Positions 54,197 to 64,000 of a DNA stretch of 64,000 nucleotides are shown here, one piece after another. Made by a program: the position numbers and the translations under genes. The DNA lies in the NCBI GenBank assembly GCA_025504975.1, contig JANUWI010000001.1, forward strand, positions 4,774,001 to 4,838,000. Reading direction: 5' to 3'. Positions within the stretch are counted from its first letter, which is position 1; each line of letters starts with the position of its first letter. The notes below the pieces were generated by a model. The model was not told the origin of the DNA, did not search any database, and was given only the letters and a program-made list of their open reading frames with translations. The DNA comes from Plenodomus lindquistii. Taxonomy: Eukaryota; Ascomycota; Dothideomycetes; Pleosporales; Leptosphaeriaceae.

Positions 54197-56110
54197 ATGG
54201 CGCTCGTTACCCGTCTGTTGGTGCACAAGCACTCGAAGGCTAATGCAAAGGAGGATATCTACGTTGCTGACGGCACTTACGAACGACAAAGTCAACTTGC
54301 GAGTATCTCCAGTTCGTGGAAACGGTTGTTCGCTCCCAAGAAAGACCAGAAAGGACAATGGGTTCCATCGTTGTCAGGCATCTTCAAGGCTGGAGATGAC
54401 GGCGTTTTCTCCTCGGCCTTGTTCGTAAACCTCCATGGATCACCTGGCAACGTCACAGTTGACGCGTTGTACGACGCGTTTGCTAACGAACTACGGTCTC
54501 GCTCACTAGCAGAGAGGTCGTCTTATTCCGGAGACATGACTAGGTTCCTTTCGGAGAGTAAGCGAAACAATTCGACTGGTGTGGGCCGGACAAAATCGGT
54601 CTCGCACAAGGTGGCTAGTGGAGGACGAAGAGACATGACGTTGAAGTCGAAGTCCTCGAGGATGAGTCTGGATTTAGCGGCGATGGAGATGGGACTAGCA
54701 AGAGGCATGTCCGTCAAGAGGCCAGGATCATTCGTTGTGTCAATGGACAACGGTCTGAAAGGGGAGGGCGAACACAAGGTGCAGCCGAGACCTTGGATGA
54801 AAGACGGCCAAAATGCGACATACCACGATGGGCGCAGAGATGTTAAAATTACGGCTTCTGAACTCGCAGCGCTTTCGATCGTGCTTGGAAGCCCACTGAA
54901 TCGCAGTACCACGTCCGTCTTCGATAAGGGAGCATATGGAATCTCGTTACAATCGATGCCAACGGCTGATGGTAGGCGGCAAGCGACACTTCAACAGAAC
55001 AAGCGGAGCATTGCACAACAGCACGCCGAAGGAAAGGGACCATCACTGCTCTTCGCCAAACATCTCGCAGCAGGGTCTCTTCCTTACTCACAGGATAAGA
55101 AAGCAGTCAAGAGCCTGCTCATCACCACCGAGACCTTCGATGCTGTCCGCGCAGGCGCGTCGCTTTACACTCACCCAACTACAGCACGCACACCGCAGTC
55201 TCGTTTCCTATCATCGCTCCCCAGCTCGCTCGACTTGAACTTCCACGTCCTCGCCGCCTCAACAGAAGTCCACTCCTCGACGACATTAATCGATGCGATT
55301 ACCGCGCTTCCCTTCGTAGGCGGATTAACTCCCCTGGCGTCCAAGCCAATGATTAACACAGTCCAATTCATCGCATCGGGCGGTCTACCAGCTGCGCGTC
55401 TGCTTTCGCGTCTCGAGGGCTTAGTCGAGAAAGTTCATCGCCAGGCCCCACACCTCAAGATCTTCGGGCCGTTGTATGAGGCGCAGAACGCCGGGATCCT
55501 ATATCGTGAGCGCCAACGTCTTAGCAAAGTAGGTAGTGATCCCAGCATTATGGACACGCTTGCGGACAAAACTGCGAGAATGTCGCGGTACATTACGCTG
55601 CTTGAGCGCCTGATGGCCCTAGTACCGGACATGAAGCAGCAAGACGTTATGGCGGCTGTCAGAGAAGCTACAAAGCTCGAGCTCCAGCGATCATACGCCG
55701 ACGCTATCGCTGCACACGCTGGCAAGGAGACATCGAAGGAGCCTGCGTTCGTGGCGATCCAGTGGAACCCGCCAACTGAAAGGAAGAACAAACGCCTGTC
55801 CGTCAGGTCGCGGACAAGTGTTCGATGGTCGAAGCGCGCAAGCACTGGAGATGCAGACTCAGAACACAGTGCTACATCAAACACATCCCCAGCACCTTCA
55901 GCTGAGGTCCACAGCCCCAATCTAGGCAAACAGCTTGAGCAGGTCCTCAAGATGGATCTTCCACCTAGCGTTAGGACAATCGCGTACGTGGCACGTATGG
56001 TGATTGTCGCATGGACACTGAGTGTGGAGACTGTTGCGTGGGAACATGGAGAGGATGGATTCAGGGTCCCTGATATTGCAGGGCTGGGTGACAAGATCGT
56101 GCTGTGCTGA
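54197..56110 (+). CDS. Hypothetical protein, 637 residues
   Basis: Large unrecognised single-exon frame. The start MALVTRLLVHKHSKANAKED is followed by ISSSWKRLFAPKKDQKGQWVP, a Ser/Arg/Lys-rich low-complexity region (residues ~110-180), then ordered stretches: ITASELAALSIVLGSPLNRS, GPSLLFAKHLAAGSLPYSQD, SLPSSLDLNFHVLAASTEVH, INTVQFIASGGLPAARLLSR and a helix-rich part to residue ~510. A second basic Ser-rich patch (RKNKRLSVRSRTSVRWSKRA) precedes a hydrophobic end IAYVARMVIVAWTLSVETVA. No signal peptide. Size and alternating ordered blocks make it a real gene, but no function can be named. Confidence 0.7.
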   Translation: MALVTRLLVHKHSKANAKEDIYVADGTYERQSQLASISSSWKRLFAPKKDQKGQWVPSLSGIFKAGDDGVFSSALFVNLHGSPGNVTVDALYDAFANELRSRSLAERSSYSGDMTRFLSESKRNNSTGVGRTKSVSHKVASGGRRDMTLKSKSSRMSLDLAAMEMGLARGMSVKRPGSFVVSMDNGLKGEGEHKVQPRPWMKDGQNATYHDGRRDVKITASELAALSIVLGSPLNRSTTSVFDKGAYGISLQSMPTADGRRQATLQQNKRSIAQQHAEGKGPSLLFAKHLAAGSLPYSQDKKAVKSLLITTETFDAVRAGASLYTHPTTARTPQSRFLSSLPSSLDLNFHVLAASTEVHSSTTLIDAITALPFVGGLTPLASKPMINTVQFIASGGLPAARLLSRLEGLVEKVHRQAPHLKIFGPLYEAQNAGILYRERQRLSKVGSDPSIMDTLADKTARMSRYITLLERLMALVPDMKQQDVMAAVREATKLELQRSYADAIAAHAGKETSKEPAFVAIQWNPPTERKNKRLSVRSRTSVRWSKRASTGDADSEHSATSNTSPAPSAEVHSPNLGKQLEQVLKMDLPPSVRTIAYVARMVIVAWTLSVETVAWEHGEDGFRVPDIAGLGDKIVLC

Positions 56111-57916
56111 GCGCAAACGATTCTAGGTTGGGCTTTTTGAACTCGGGCGCACTGCGAAGAATTTCCTATGTTTGGCAATTGGGGATACTACGGTAAGGAT
56201 GATACCATTGACGCTTTCCAGCATATTTCCTTTACCATTTCAGCTAGTTACTGTTGTACACTATATACAAACCATCTCATTTGTTGGCCATGTTAGGCTA
56301 TTACACTTGGCTTTGCATGCACTAAAAGCTACCCGATTCTTGACAAGATAGCAAGAGCAGGGGACCTACACAGCCTCACAAAGCTGTTTATGGATATGTT
56401 CATACCAAGATTCCCTTCCATCAGTCCATCACATTTCAAATTCACTCACATCGGTCGCGATTCCCCCTCACAACTCCTGACTCCCATCTCCCGCCTTATC
56501 CGCGACTTCCCCACGAGATCACATCACGCCCCCAGCCTCGAACGTACATCCCGCCACCGATCACCAAGCCCAGACGATCCGCAACCCCCAGTTTCACAAA
56601 GCGCGACAAGATGACTCCAACGGCATGAATATTCACACTAGAGGCCGAAGACATCGGTCGCGGCAATATCCGATCTTCCGGGCTCGCGATCTGCGGACGG
56701 AGGGTCCGGGGTTCGAGAGAGCCGACGCAGCGAGGGTTTGGTCGATATAGAGACGAGCCCCCAAGTCCTGCTATTGTTGTTGCAGACTAGAGTATGCGTG
56801 ATTGAAAGCACGCATGGTGGTCGCAATGTAGAGGTACACTTACATGCCTTGCATTGCGCTTGGTAAGACGACTTGCATGAGCGTGGCTGGGTGATGTCAT
56901 TGGTGGCTTGGGGGTAGCAAATCACATTGCAGAGGATCTGCTCGGAGACTGTATGTAGCATCGCGTTGGAAGGATTCTCGCACTACCTTCGTTCGTCATG
57001 AGGTCCCATTGCGTATGATATCTGCAACTATATGACCTACTGTACATTAGTAGATGAGCCGTCGCCTCGCGCGGATGCGCCGTCACACTGTCGCGCAAGC
57101 TGCGCGTACTTCCAAGCGACATACGCGTAGGTACTTAGCTTGGCGCGTACGACAACCGCTGGTGTCACCGTCGCGGCATGATCAATCTTTGCGTCCTTCC
57201 GTGGACCCATGTCGTTAGGTTGAAAGTCAGGGTTTTGTTACCGCGGGTCTCACATGCATGCATGCATCTTCGTAGTGACGAGGCGCTTTCATTGACATTG
57301 GCTATTGACTTCAGATTGAGGGCAGGCCACTTGCTTCCACGGAAGCATGACTATGCTTGAAGGATCTGGTCAAATCTTCGGTTACAAGTAGGTACTAACG
57401 GCATATGCAGAGTTACTACATAACGGTACAAGTACGTGGAGATTGATGTCCTTGCTTATTACTCCTTACTCTGGCTCTGATATGTCGTTCCGCGTCCTAG
57501 GACTCCGTGGAGCTAAGAGCTAGGCCTGAACTTATGGGCACACAATTCAGTAACATATCACAATGTCTTCATTGGTACAAAATACGCACCAGCCTTGCTG
57601 TTTGAGGCACTCTCTCATGCTGTAACGGGAACGTGATACCATGTACAAGTCTCCCAAATTTGGGAAACAGCTTTTGTTTCTTGCAAATCTAGAATCCCAT
57701 GTGAACGGATGGGAAATGGCCGTGTTGTTGAAAGACGATACATCACCCATCCAACCTCCGCACTCTATACCTGTCGCGCACACCAAAACCCTTCTCACAA
57801 AGTCGCAGTACATCTAGTCAAATCAATTTTCTCCACTATGACTCCACCTGAATCCCCTTCACGATCTTTGTCTCCTTCTATTCATCCCTTTCCATCCGCT
57901 CATCATCTTCAAGCGT
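56111..57916. other. Long convergent intergenic region
   Basis: A 1.8 kb gap between two 3' ends. Short frames only; a T-loop-like GGTTCGAG at 56711 is not part of a tRNA fold. Nothing else recognised. Confidence 0.45.
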
Positions 57917-58579
57917 TTAAGCAGGGCAGTTAACAAATCCACCCGTCTTCTTAGCCCCCTTATGCGTGATCAAGCCACAATACGTGACCTTCGGCTTACC
58001 CCCACTCCCCCTCTTGCCCTTCTGGTAGTAGTACACGACGCGCTCATCGCCTGCTTTCCTGTTGTTCTTGCCGCCGTCGTAGGCCCTGCCTTTGAAGAGC
58101 GGGTATTCCATGCGGTTGAGGTCGGGCGGGCAGTTGGGAAGGAAGACCAGCTTGTGGCCTTTGGAGTCGTTGTTATTGATCGGGTGGGGATATTTGGCCT
58201 CTGCAGGGTGTCAGTCGGGAAGAAGGAAAGGAAGAAGACTGGAGGGGGATAGAGGGAGCGAGGGACGTACTTCCGCGAGTCTGACCCGTAAGTTGCAGGT
58301 CAACGCCCTTTTGGGCGGCGAGCAGAATGTCCTTGCCGGAGTAGTCATGACCACCACAAGGTTTTTTAGCAGACTGGGATGGGGCTTGGAGGAACTGGAT
58401 TGGGTCTGTCAGTCTACTGTCTAGATGAAAAGGTACCGTAGGAAACGGCTCACTTCGATGGGGTTGCTCAAAAGAATCTCAAAGCTGTCGGTATCATCGC
58501 CTCCATCCGTGATGTTAGCAGGTAGAGCGGCGGCTATACCAAGGAGGAATACGAGAGAGGTTGCTACGGAGAACTTCAT
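57917..58579 (-). CDS. Secreted guanyl-type ribonuclease (T1/N1 family)
   Basis: Secreted endoribonuclease of the microbial N1/T1 family, which cleaves single-stranded RNA, usually after G. Exons 58579-58454, 58394-58271 and 58200-57917 (introns 59 and 70 bases) give 177 residues with a signal peptide at ~1-19. The catalytic set is complete: Tyr-Pro-His in KYPHPINNND, Glu in MEYPLF, Arg in DERVVYYY and His in GLITHKGA. Four cysteines after the leader (CGGHDY, NCPPDL, TYCGLI, VNCPA) fit two disulfides. A ~25-residue segment between mature start and CGG is extra. Compared with classical T1 enzymes it has long Lys/Arg-rich loops (KGKRGSGGKPK, GGKNNRKAG). Such basic loops also occur in cytotoxic relatives, but that activity is not shown. 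Confidence 0.88.
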
Positions 58580-59926
58580 GTTGTGTCTGGGTAGATCGGG
58601 TTGTTTGATAGAGACCACAGTCTGTCGATTTGCTGCTACTCGAAGCTGTTCGTGATGATCTGAAGTCCTGTCAAGATGTGCAGTCTTCATATACAGTGTC
58701 TCCAGTTTCAGGCGTCCATAAAGGACAACATCAAGTGATGCATCGGTCTGCTTGACCGGCGCACTTTGTTGTACCGTCAAGTAAGCCGTGATACCCACCT
58801 TGAGGTTGCCATCGATGCAAAATCTTACGACGTTGCATGTATGCTGACTGAAAAGCCTTACGATACTACTTGATAGGACGAGATGCTAGATGAAGCATAC
58901 GAGCGCTGAGAATGATCAGACGCCATGCTGACCCTCAGCCAGCGCATTGTGAGCGTGTGGCTGGAGAAAGTTTTCGGGCATCAAGATGAGTGTTATCCCG
59001 ATGAAGAACCTTCAATTTCAGACTAATTTCTGAGAATAGAACTGGGTGTTCATTGAAGTACGAACGCTCTTGACCGCAAATACTCGGGCAGTACGAGGTT
59101 AGGCTCTTCGGGTTTGTGGAGTAGGTACAACAATACTACTGGTATGGTTGGATGCTGCCACGGTAGCCTAACCACCAATATGACCTCGCTGGATACTTAG
59201 TCAATGGTCTACATTTCAGGTAATGGCGGCTTTGTTTCGCTCATGGGTGGGAACCAAGTGAGTGGCGGTGTGGATTTCAGTGATCATGAGGTTAGAGTGA
59301 GCGGTACTGCACTTCTCGATTCAGCATCGAATGGTAATCGATGCAGGAGCCATCGGATTGAGATATGGAGTGATTGATATTGTAGTAGTCATAGGACAGT
59401 CGGTTGCCAACGAGCAAAGATGGTCCTTCTGGTATGCGCTGACTCCCGGAAGATTGAGACAAAGGGGATCGTTAGTTCCTGTATTTCCGTTCGCTTGACG
59501 TGGGTGACCAAATTACTGGAGGAGATCGAACCGCAACTCAAGATCAGGCGTTCCTACGCCTTGTGGTTGAGGCTTTCCTCATTTGAGACTTCGTACCTCA
59601 CTGTCTAACGACGCATCCACAAGTGCACTTGATGGCTTGATCACAACGGGTAATATAGCATTGTTGCACTCAAATCCCCAGCTTTGATCAGCGTGTTTGA
59701 GATTTGTCACGAACATGCGACTTTGTTGGTATCTCAAGTCTCGTGAGAGGCTGTTGCCTTGTGACGTCAGAGAGAGATGGGTTGGGAAGAGCGACTACTG
59801 TCCGTCAAGCGCAAGATCAAAACTCGCAGTTACCCACCTCCATACTGCATCGCGAACACCTCTCTCTTCTCACTCGAGCTACGTCTTTGCTCTTTACTAC
59901 GGTCAACCTCACATCAGACTTACACG
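58580..59926. promoter_or_regulatory. Divergent region upstream of ribonuclease and DUF3632 gene
   Basis: A 1.35 kb gap between divergent starts. No gene recognised; holds both promoters. Confidence 0.4.
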
Positions 59927-60805
59927 ATGCAAAAGCCAGATTCACCGCAGGACATCATGTCTGACGACTGGTTTGCTTACAAGCTCGCGCCAGACGGCGA
60001 TGTTGTAGATGGGTGCCATCCCGACGAAGCTCAAGCTCTCAAAGACTACCTTCGCCGCAAGACGTCAACCACTGAAGCCGCGCAAGCCATCACGCGCCCT
60101 CTCGTCGCGGCTAGCGACCCGCGTGATGATATCGTCCGCTTATGGGGCATCTTGATGGATGCTCTCGTCGAGCTTCCATCAGACAATACCGACCGCCTCA
60201 TCGCGCTCGTGTCAGCCATCGACAACCTCCCAGAACCAGACTTCAGCGCTGTGGAAGAGAGCAAGCGCCCCAGGGAGAAGCTGTGGAAGGGGCTACCCGG
60301 ATTTGGAAACCTCTGGGCCGACATCTATCAATCGAGTAGCTGGAGAGCGTCAGTGGGTGGGGAGGGTGAAGAGCGCGAGGAGCGCCGCGACGAATACATC
60401 AAGACGGCTGCGTGTGAAGCAAGACTCGTCGCATCTGGCCTTGCTGGCTTAGGGATCGACTGCGGCTACCAAGTTGTTGCAGATGCTCTGGAGAGTAGCA
60501 ATGCATTGCTTGATTTTGAGGTTCCGGCTGCAGCTGAGTGGCTGGTGTGTTGTGGCCAACGACTTCGACAGGGTGCGGCAAGGAGCGAAACGTCGTGGGC
60601 TTTGACACCGCGCCAATCCGAGGCAGAGTGCACATCGTTGCGAGATCTTTGGACAGCACGTTTGGATGGGACGATGACTTTGAAGCGTTGGAAGGCATGG
60701 CAGGACCGTTTGGTAGAGTTGCAGAAAGATGGAGAGAGAGAGGACGTACAAACCGCTGCGCGTCGTGCGCTCGAGGCTATGCGCAGTGTGGATCGGGTAC
60801 TTTGA
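59927..60805 (+). CDS. DUF3632-family fungal protein
   Basis: Protein of about 292 residues from the start at 59927 (MQKPDSPQD); the frame is open 50 codons further upstream but that part reads like leader. The order of features matches the fungal DUF3632 family: an N-terminal helix DEAQALKDYLRR, a block DDIVRLWGILMDALVELPSD with LIALVSAIDNLPEP, then the hallmark WKGLPGFGNLWADIYQ and a helical C-terminal half with AACEARLVASGLAGLG, AAEWLVCCGQRLR and WKAWQDRLVELQKDG. No biochemical role is known for the family. No signal peptide. Confidence 0.75.
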   Translation: MQKPDSPQDIMSDDWFAYKLAPDGDVVDGCHPDEAQALKDYLRRKTSTTEAAQAITRPLVAASDPRDDIVRLWGILMDALVELPSDNTDRLIALVSAIDNLPEPDFSAVEESKRPREKLWKGLPGFGNLWADIYQSSSWRASVGGEGEEREERRDEYIKTAACEARLVASGLAGLGIDCGYQVVADALESSNALLDFEVPAAAEWLVCCGQRLRQGAARSETSWALTPRQSEAECTSLRDLWTARLDGTMTLKRWKAWQDRLVELQKDGEREDVQTAARRALEAMRSVDRVL

Positions 60806-61317
60806 GTGGTTCGGTCTTGATTCTCCTTCCCATGAAAATCAGCAACGGCTTTCCAGTATGTATCTGCTCTTTGATGCTGGGGCTGGTCTAGGATGGGTGG
60901 TCAGCCAGAACGGGTGTCAATCTTGGCATCACTCAGAGCTCGGGAGTCGGCATGCAGCGCGTAGTGGTGTCTAGTGAATGCACTTTACCGTTCTTCGCCA
61001 GCGTTAGCTTGTATTTGTTGTTGCCTCCTTGGTGTTGTGGGTAAGACATGTCGACACGTACGAGAACAGGATGACTTGTGTCACATGACGCGCTTCCAAA
61101 CAGAAAAGATCCACGCTGTCAAACGTCCTCAACGCGCCACCTTCTGTGATTGATGAAGTAGTGGCAGTGATGAAGATAAGGTAAGACGGCGTTACTAGAG
61201 ACGCCAAGTCGCGGGCGCGATGACGTACACCCGCGTCGCATCCGCGTCAACCATCCACCACTACCCAGAAGGAAGATTGGCCAGCTTGTCCACCATGCAC
61301 GCATCCACACGCGTATC
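60806..61317. other. Intergenic
   Basis: A 512-base gap with the promoter of the PXB/DUF3818 gene; no motif claimed. Confidence 0.45.
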
Positions 61318-63477
61318 ATGGCCTCTTCCGCACCCCTCACGGCCGCGCAGACGCACGCCCTCTTCGACATCCTGATTCACCACCAAATATACGCCGAAAT
61401 CGAAGCTTTCAAATACCCCACCACTATCGACCAGTATGGCTACCCCTTTCGCAAGGAAGACGGTGTACAGTCAACCAGTCCTTTGCTACAGGTGATGCTA
61501 AACAAGTTCGCCTTGTGTAATCCGGCGATACGAGGCTTTGGGGAGAGCTTTTGGCAGGACAAGATTCAGACGCTTGTGGCGAAGTTTGCAGAGGCGGAAC
61601 TGAGTGAAAGCTATGATAAAGGCGCAATCGGAAGCAGGAAGGCGCTTGCGACAGCGGCAAGCAGTCTCGCAGAGTACGTTGCGAGGGGCATGTTGGGTGG
61701 CTATCCCGTCAGCAAAGGCCAAGAAGCCAAACAAAACTACGACACGAACAAGCCCGAGGATGTTATACAGGGCTTTGACGACCTCATGCACGGCGTTATA
61801 TACGGCGACCTGTTGGACGACATGTTTGACAAGGTCAAGGCGACGGGGAAGCTCGAGGACCATGCAAGTGTTGTTCAGGCGGCGCACGAGTATATTCTCC
61901 TCAAGTGAGGATTGCTCCCCCTAGAGTTTGAGCCGGCATCTAACGCAGGCAGTGTCGCGTCCTTCCTCCACCACATCTTCATCATGTCACCTGATGGCCA
62001 GTATCTCGTTCGCCTTCTTGAGAACTTGCACCGCCTCATACCATACATGGTCATCAAGCAGACGCTTCGCGTCGGAAACGCAGCGACCATGATCAACGGC
62101 ATGGTAAGGCTGATACTGGCCAAGCTTTCTGTCACAGCCATGACCAACTGGATTGGTCTCACAAACAACACAAACGATGGTATGAATTTGCTACAGCAGA
62201 TAATGTCGACCATATTGGCGTGGGACACATCCGAATTTCAAAAGAGAGCTTCGAAGCTCGAATCTTCCCGCGATGCACCCGACAAAAAGGTCTTCAAGGC
62301 AGTCAAGACGTTTGTGTACGCACCACGAGGCAAGCATGAGGCTGCGCGAAGTCAATCGATATCTGAGTCAAAGTCAATTGTGGCTGTCATTCTTGAGACA
62401 GCAGATCCACCTTACAAGATTGACGCCGAATCACTCAACGAGCATCAACACAGCGTCGCCATGGAATACTTCAGTACATATCTCTCCATACGAGATCGTG
62501 AAGAACTCACTAAAATCCTGTGCAAGCTAAATCCAGACATACTTACCTCGGCAGTGCGAGAGGCGGTATCAGCTATGGATCCCCTCATTCGCGCCATACA
62601 CAACGCCGTTGATTTATCAGGTACTGTCACCGACGCTGAAGCCTTCCTGACCGACCTCATTAAAACGTCAAAACCAAAGAAGACCACTGGTCGCAGAAGC
62701 AGAGAGGCGTCGCGATCGCGTCCCAGCTCTCCCGGCCCAGCCAGCATTACTGACCAAGACACTAGCGAAGTCCCAACTGTAGAAGACTTCGTTCAACTAC
62801 TCCGCAGACATGCTCCCTCTCTGCACAAGTTCCTCCATCAAGTCACCAAAAACGCACCTGACCTTGCAAATGACTACCTCGTGTACGCTAAGCGCATCTT
62901 TTCGGAGTACAGGGTCGATGCTGCCGCCAAAGCAGCAGAAGAGCGTGGCGAAGGTGGTGCAGGCAATATGACAGCTCCTCTGCATGCTTTATTCTCTAGC
63001 TTGTCAAATGAGAAGCAAGAAGAGCTAAAGAAGCTGCTGGATAAACACGAGACCCATCTCCAAACACTAAAGGGAACATCACAATCACGCCTCGAGTCCA
63101 TAATGTCATCTTCGCCCACGAGCAAATCTGCACAGAAGGGCTCAACCCATGGCCCAGGCATGTACCTCAGTCGGTGGAATTCGCTACTCGATTCTACGCT
63201 TATAACGCCGGCGACGATTCATGGGCCGGTGCGAAAAGGTTGGGAGGTGAAAGGAGAGCTGGATGGCAAAGGACTGAAGACAAATTCCGCGTTATTGACT
63301 GCGGGCAAGCGAGACAAGGCGTCAGCGATGATGGCTAATGGCACGGGCGATCGGGTAGATCAAAAGGAGAGGAAGAGAGATGGAGAAGAAGAAGAAAGTA
63401 TGATGGGCGTTTGGGAGGGCATGAGGGATGGGTGGGTTGGCGTGTGCCGCGCATTGGAGATCATGGGTCCGGACTGA
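61318..63477 (+). CDS. PXB / DUF3818 protein lacking an evident PX domain
   Basis: Relative of fungal PX-domain proteins such as yeast Ypr097w, linked to lipid binding and membranes. Exons 61318-61904 and 61953-63477 join over a 48-base intron; acceptor CAG at 61952 rather than the nearer GCAG at 61949 is needed to keep frame (YILLN-VASFLHHIF). Product 703 residues. Residues ~5-130 match the PX-associated (PXB) domain (LTAAQTHALFDILIHHQIYAEIEAF, YGYPFRKEDG). From ~165 to ~500 DUF3818 follows (DDLMHGVIYGDLLDDMFDKV, FIMSPDGQYLVRLLENLHRLIPYMVI, TNWIGLTNNTNDGMNLLQQI). Only ~35 residues lie between them, too few for a PX domain. The C-terminus ends with a helix and EGMRDGWVGVCRALEIMG. Confidence 0.8.
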
Positions 63478-63976
63478 GTATCACTGAGGGGACCCACATG
63501 GTGGCGTTGAACTGTATGTATGGCACGAAATCGACACTACGTATTGATATGAACCAGGTGCCACGATATGATCCCGAGTCTCATTTCTCTCCAGTCGCTG
63601 GTTTTGGCGTGGGTGTGGGAACGTGTAGCAGTGGTGCTAAGGTCTCCGAGCAATGGTTATAATGAGCGCTTTTCCTTCCTTCTTTTACTTGATCGTCTTC
63701 TGTTGTTGTTGAGGTGGCACTCACAATGCTATTGTCTCCAGATATTCCCGTGTTGTCCCCATTGTTTCGTTATAAAGGCCGTGGCCACCCGCACAATGTT
63801 TGCCGCTCTCTTTGGCCGCCAAACCTCTTAACAGGATGCAATCATTCTCATCCCGCCTTGAATATCATTACAGGTTGAGAGTCTTGAACAAAAATAACCC
63901 AAGCCGAGTCTACGATTCTTTTTACTATATCAACATCGTCTTTCGGCATCGCCATATTCAAGTTTTACCCTTTACA
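63478..63976. other. Intergenic, upstream of gene cut by window end
   Basis: About 500 bases with T-rich and CT-rich sequence before the ATG at 63977. Confidence 0.45.
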
Positions 63977-64000
63977 ATGGCGAACGACCTGACCCGTCCC
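63977..64000 (+). CDS. Possible start of a gene cut by the window end
   Basis: ATG in a good fungal context (TTTACAATGGCG) opens MANDLTRP and runs off the window. A CT/T-rich leader precedes it. Too short to identify. Confidence 0.35.

Noticed and set aside
56640..56725. Possible tRNA because of GGTTCGAG near 56711
   Set aside because: The T stem does not pair and no acceptor stem or A box fits.
59777..59926. N-terminal extension of the DUF3632 gene
   Set aside because: The 50 codons before 59927 lack family similarity and look like leader sequence; the inner ATG is preferred.
1..64000. Secondary metabolite cluster or CRISPR array
   Set aside because: No polyketide synthase, NRPS, terpene synthase, transporter cluster or regularly spaced repeats were seen.

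Overview
The window reads as nuclear DNA of a filamentous ascomycete, most likely a Dothideomycete of the Pleosporales type (plant-associated). The evidence is the gene structure and content: short GT-AG introns of roughly 45-145 bases, fungal versions of core eukaryotic genes, a secreted family 6 cellulase, a pectin lyase carrying a fungal cellulose-binding domain, a fungal STAND-type N-terminal domain and several fungal-only families (DUF3632, PXB/DUF3818). No bacterial-style operons, rRNA genes or CRISPR arrays were seen, and no convincing tRNA genes. Exon-intron joins below were made by eye from splice signals and reading-frame continuity; spans include introns.

Layout. 0.1-1.4 kb: a family 6 cellobiohydrolase (minus). 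3-27 kb: a dense housekeeping block: cohesin loader MAU2 with a long polyglutamine tract (minus), an alpha/beta hydrolase (plus), LOC1 (minus), VPS68 (plus), VPS55 (minus), proteasome alpha subunit PRE5 (plus), F1 ATPase epsilon ATP15 (plus), NatC auxiliary subunit MAK10/NAA35 (plus), complex III core protein QCR2 (minus), RNA polymerase III subunit RPC82 (plus), then an AT-rich stretch that may be a decayed repeat, a protein with a fungal STAND N-terminal domain (minus) and an acyl-CoA dehydrogenase (plus). 27-56 kb: a looser region dominated by proteins with no recognised family, many disordered, with a pectin lyase-CBM1 enzyme at 34-35 kb, a small triple-repeat LEA-like protein at 38.4 kb and a five-exon transcription-factor-like gene at 50-52 kb; gaps of 0.6-2 kb separate them and at least one gene looks broken. 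58-64 kb: a secreted T1-type ribonuclease (minus), a DUF3632 protein, a PXB/DUF3818 protein that seems to lack the PX domain, and the first codons of another gene.

How the genes relate. The most notable arrangement is that VPS55 and VPS68, whose yeast products form one endosomal complex, sit side by side and convergent here. Three short shared promoter regions (LOC1/VPS68, VPS55/PRE5, QCR2/RPC82) drive divergent housekeeping pairs. The cellulase, the pectin lyase and the secreted ribonuclease point to life on plant tissue. The unrecognised genes at 27-56 kb are the part most likely to be lineage-specific.
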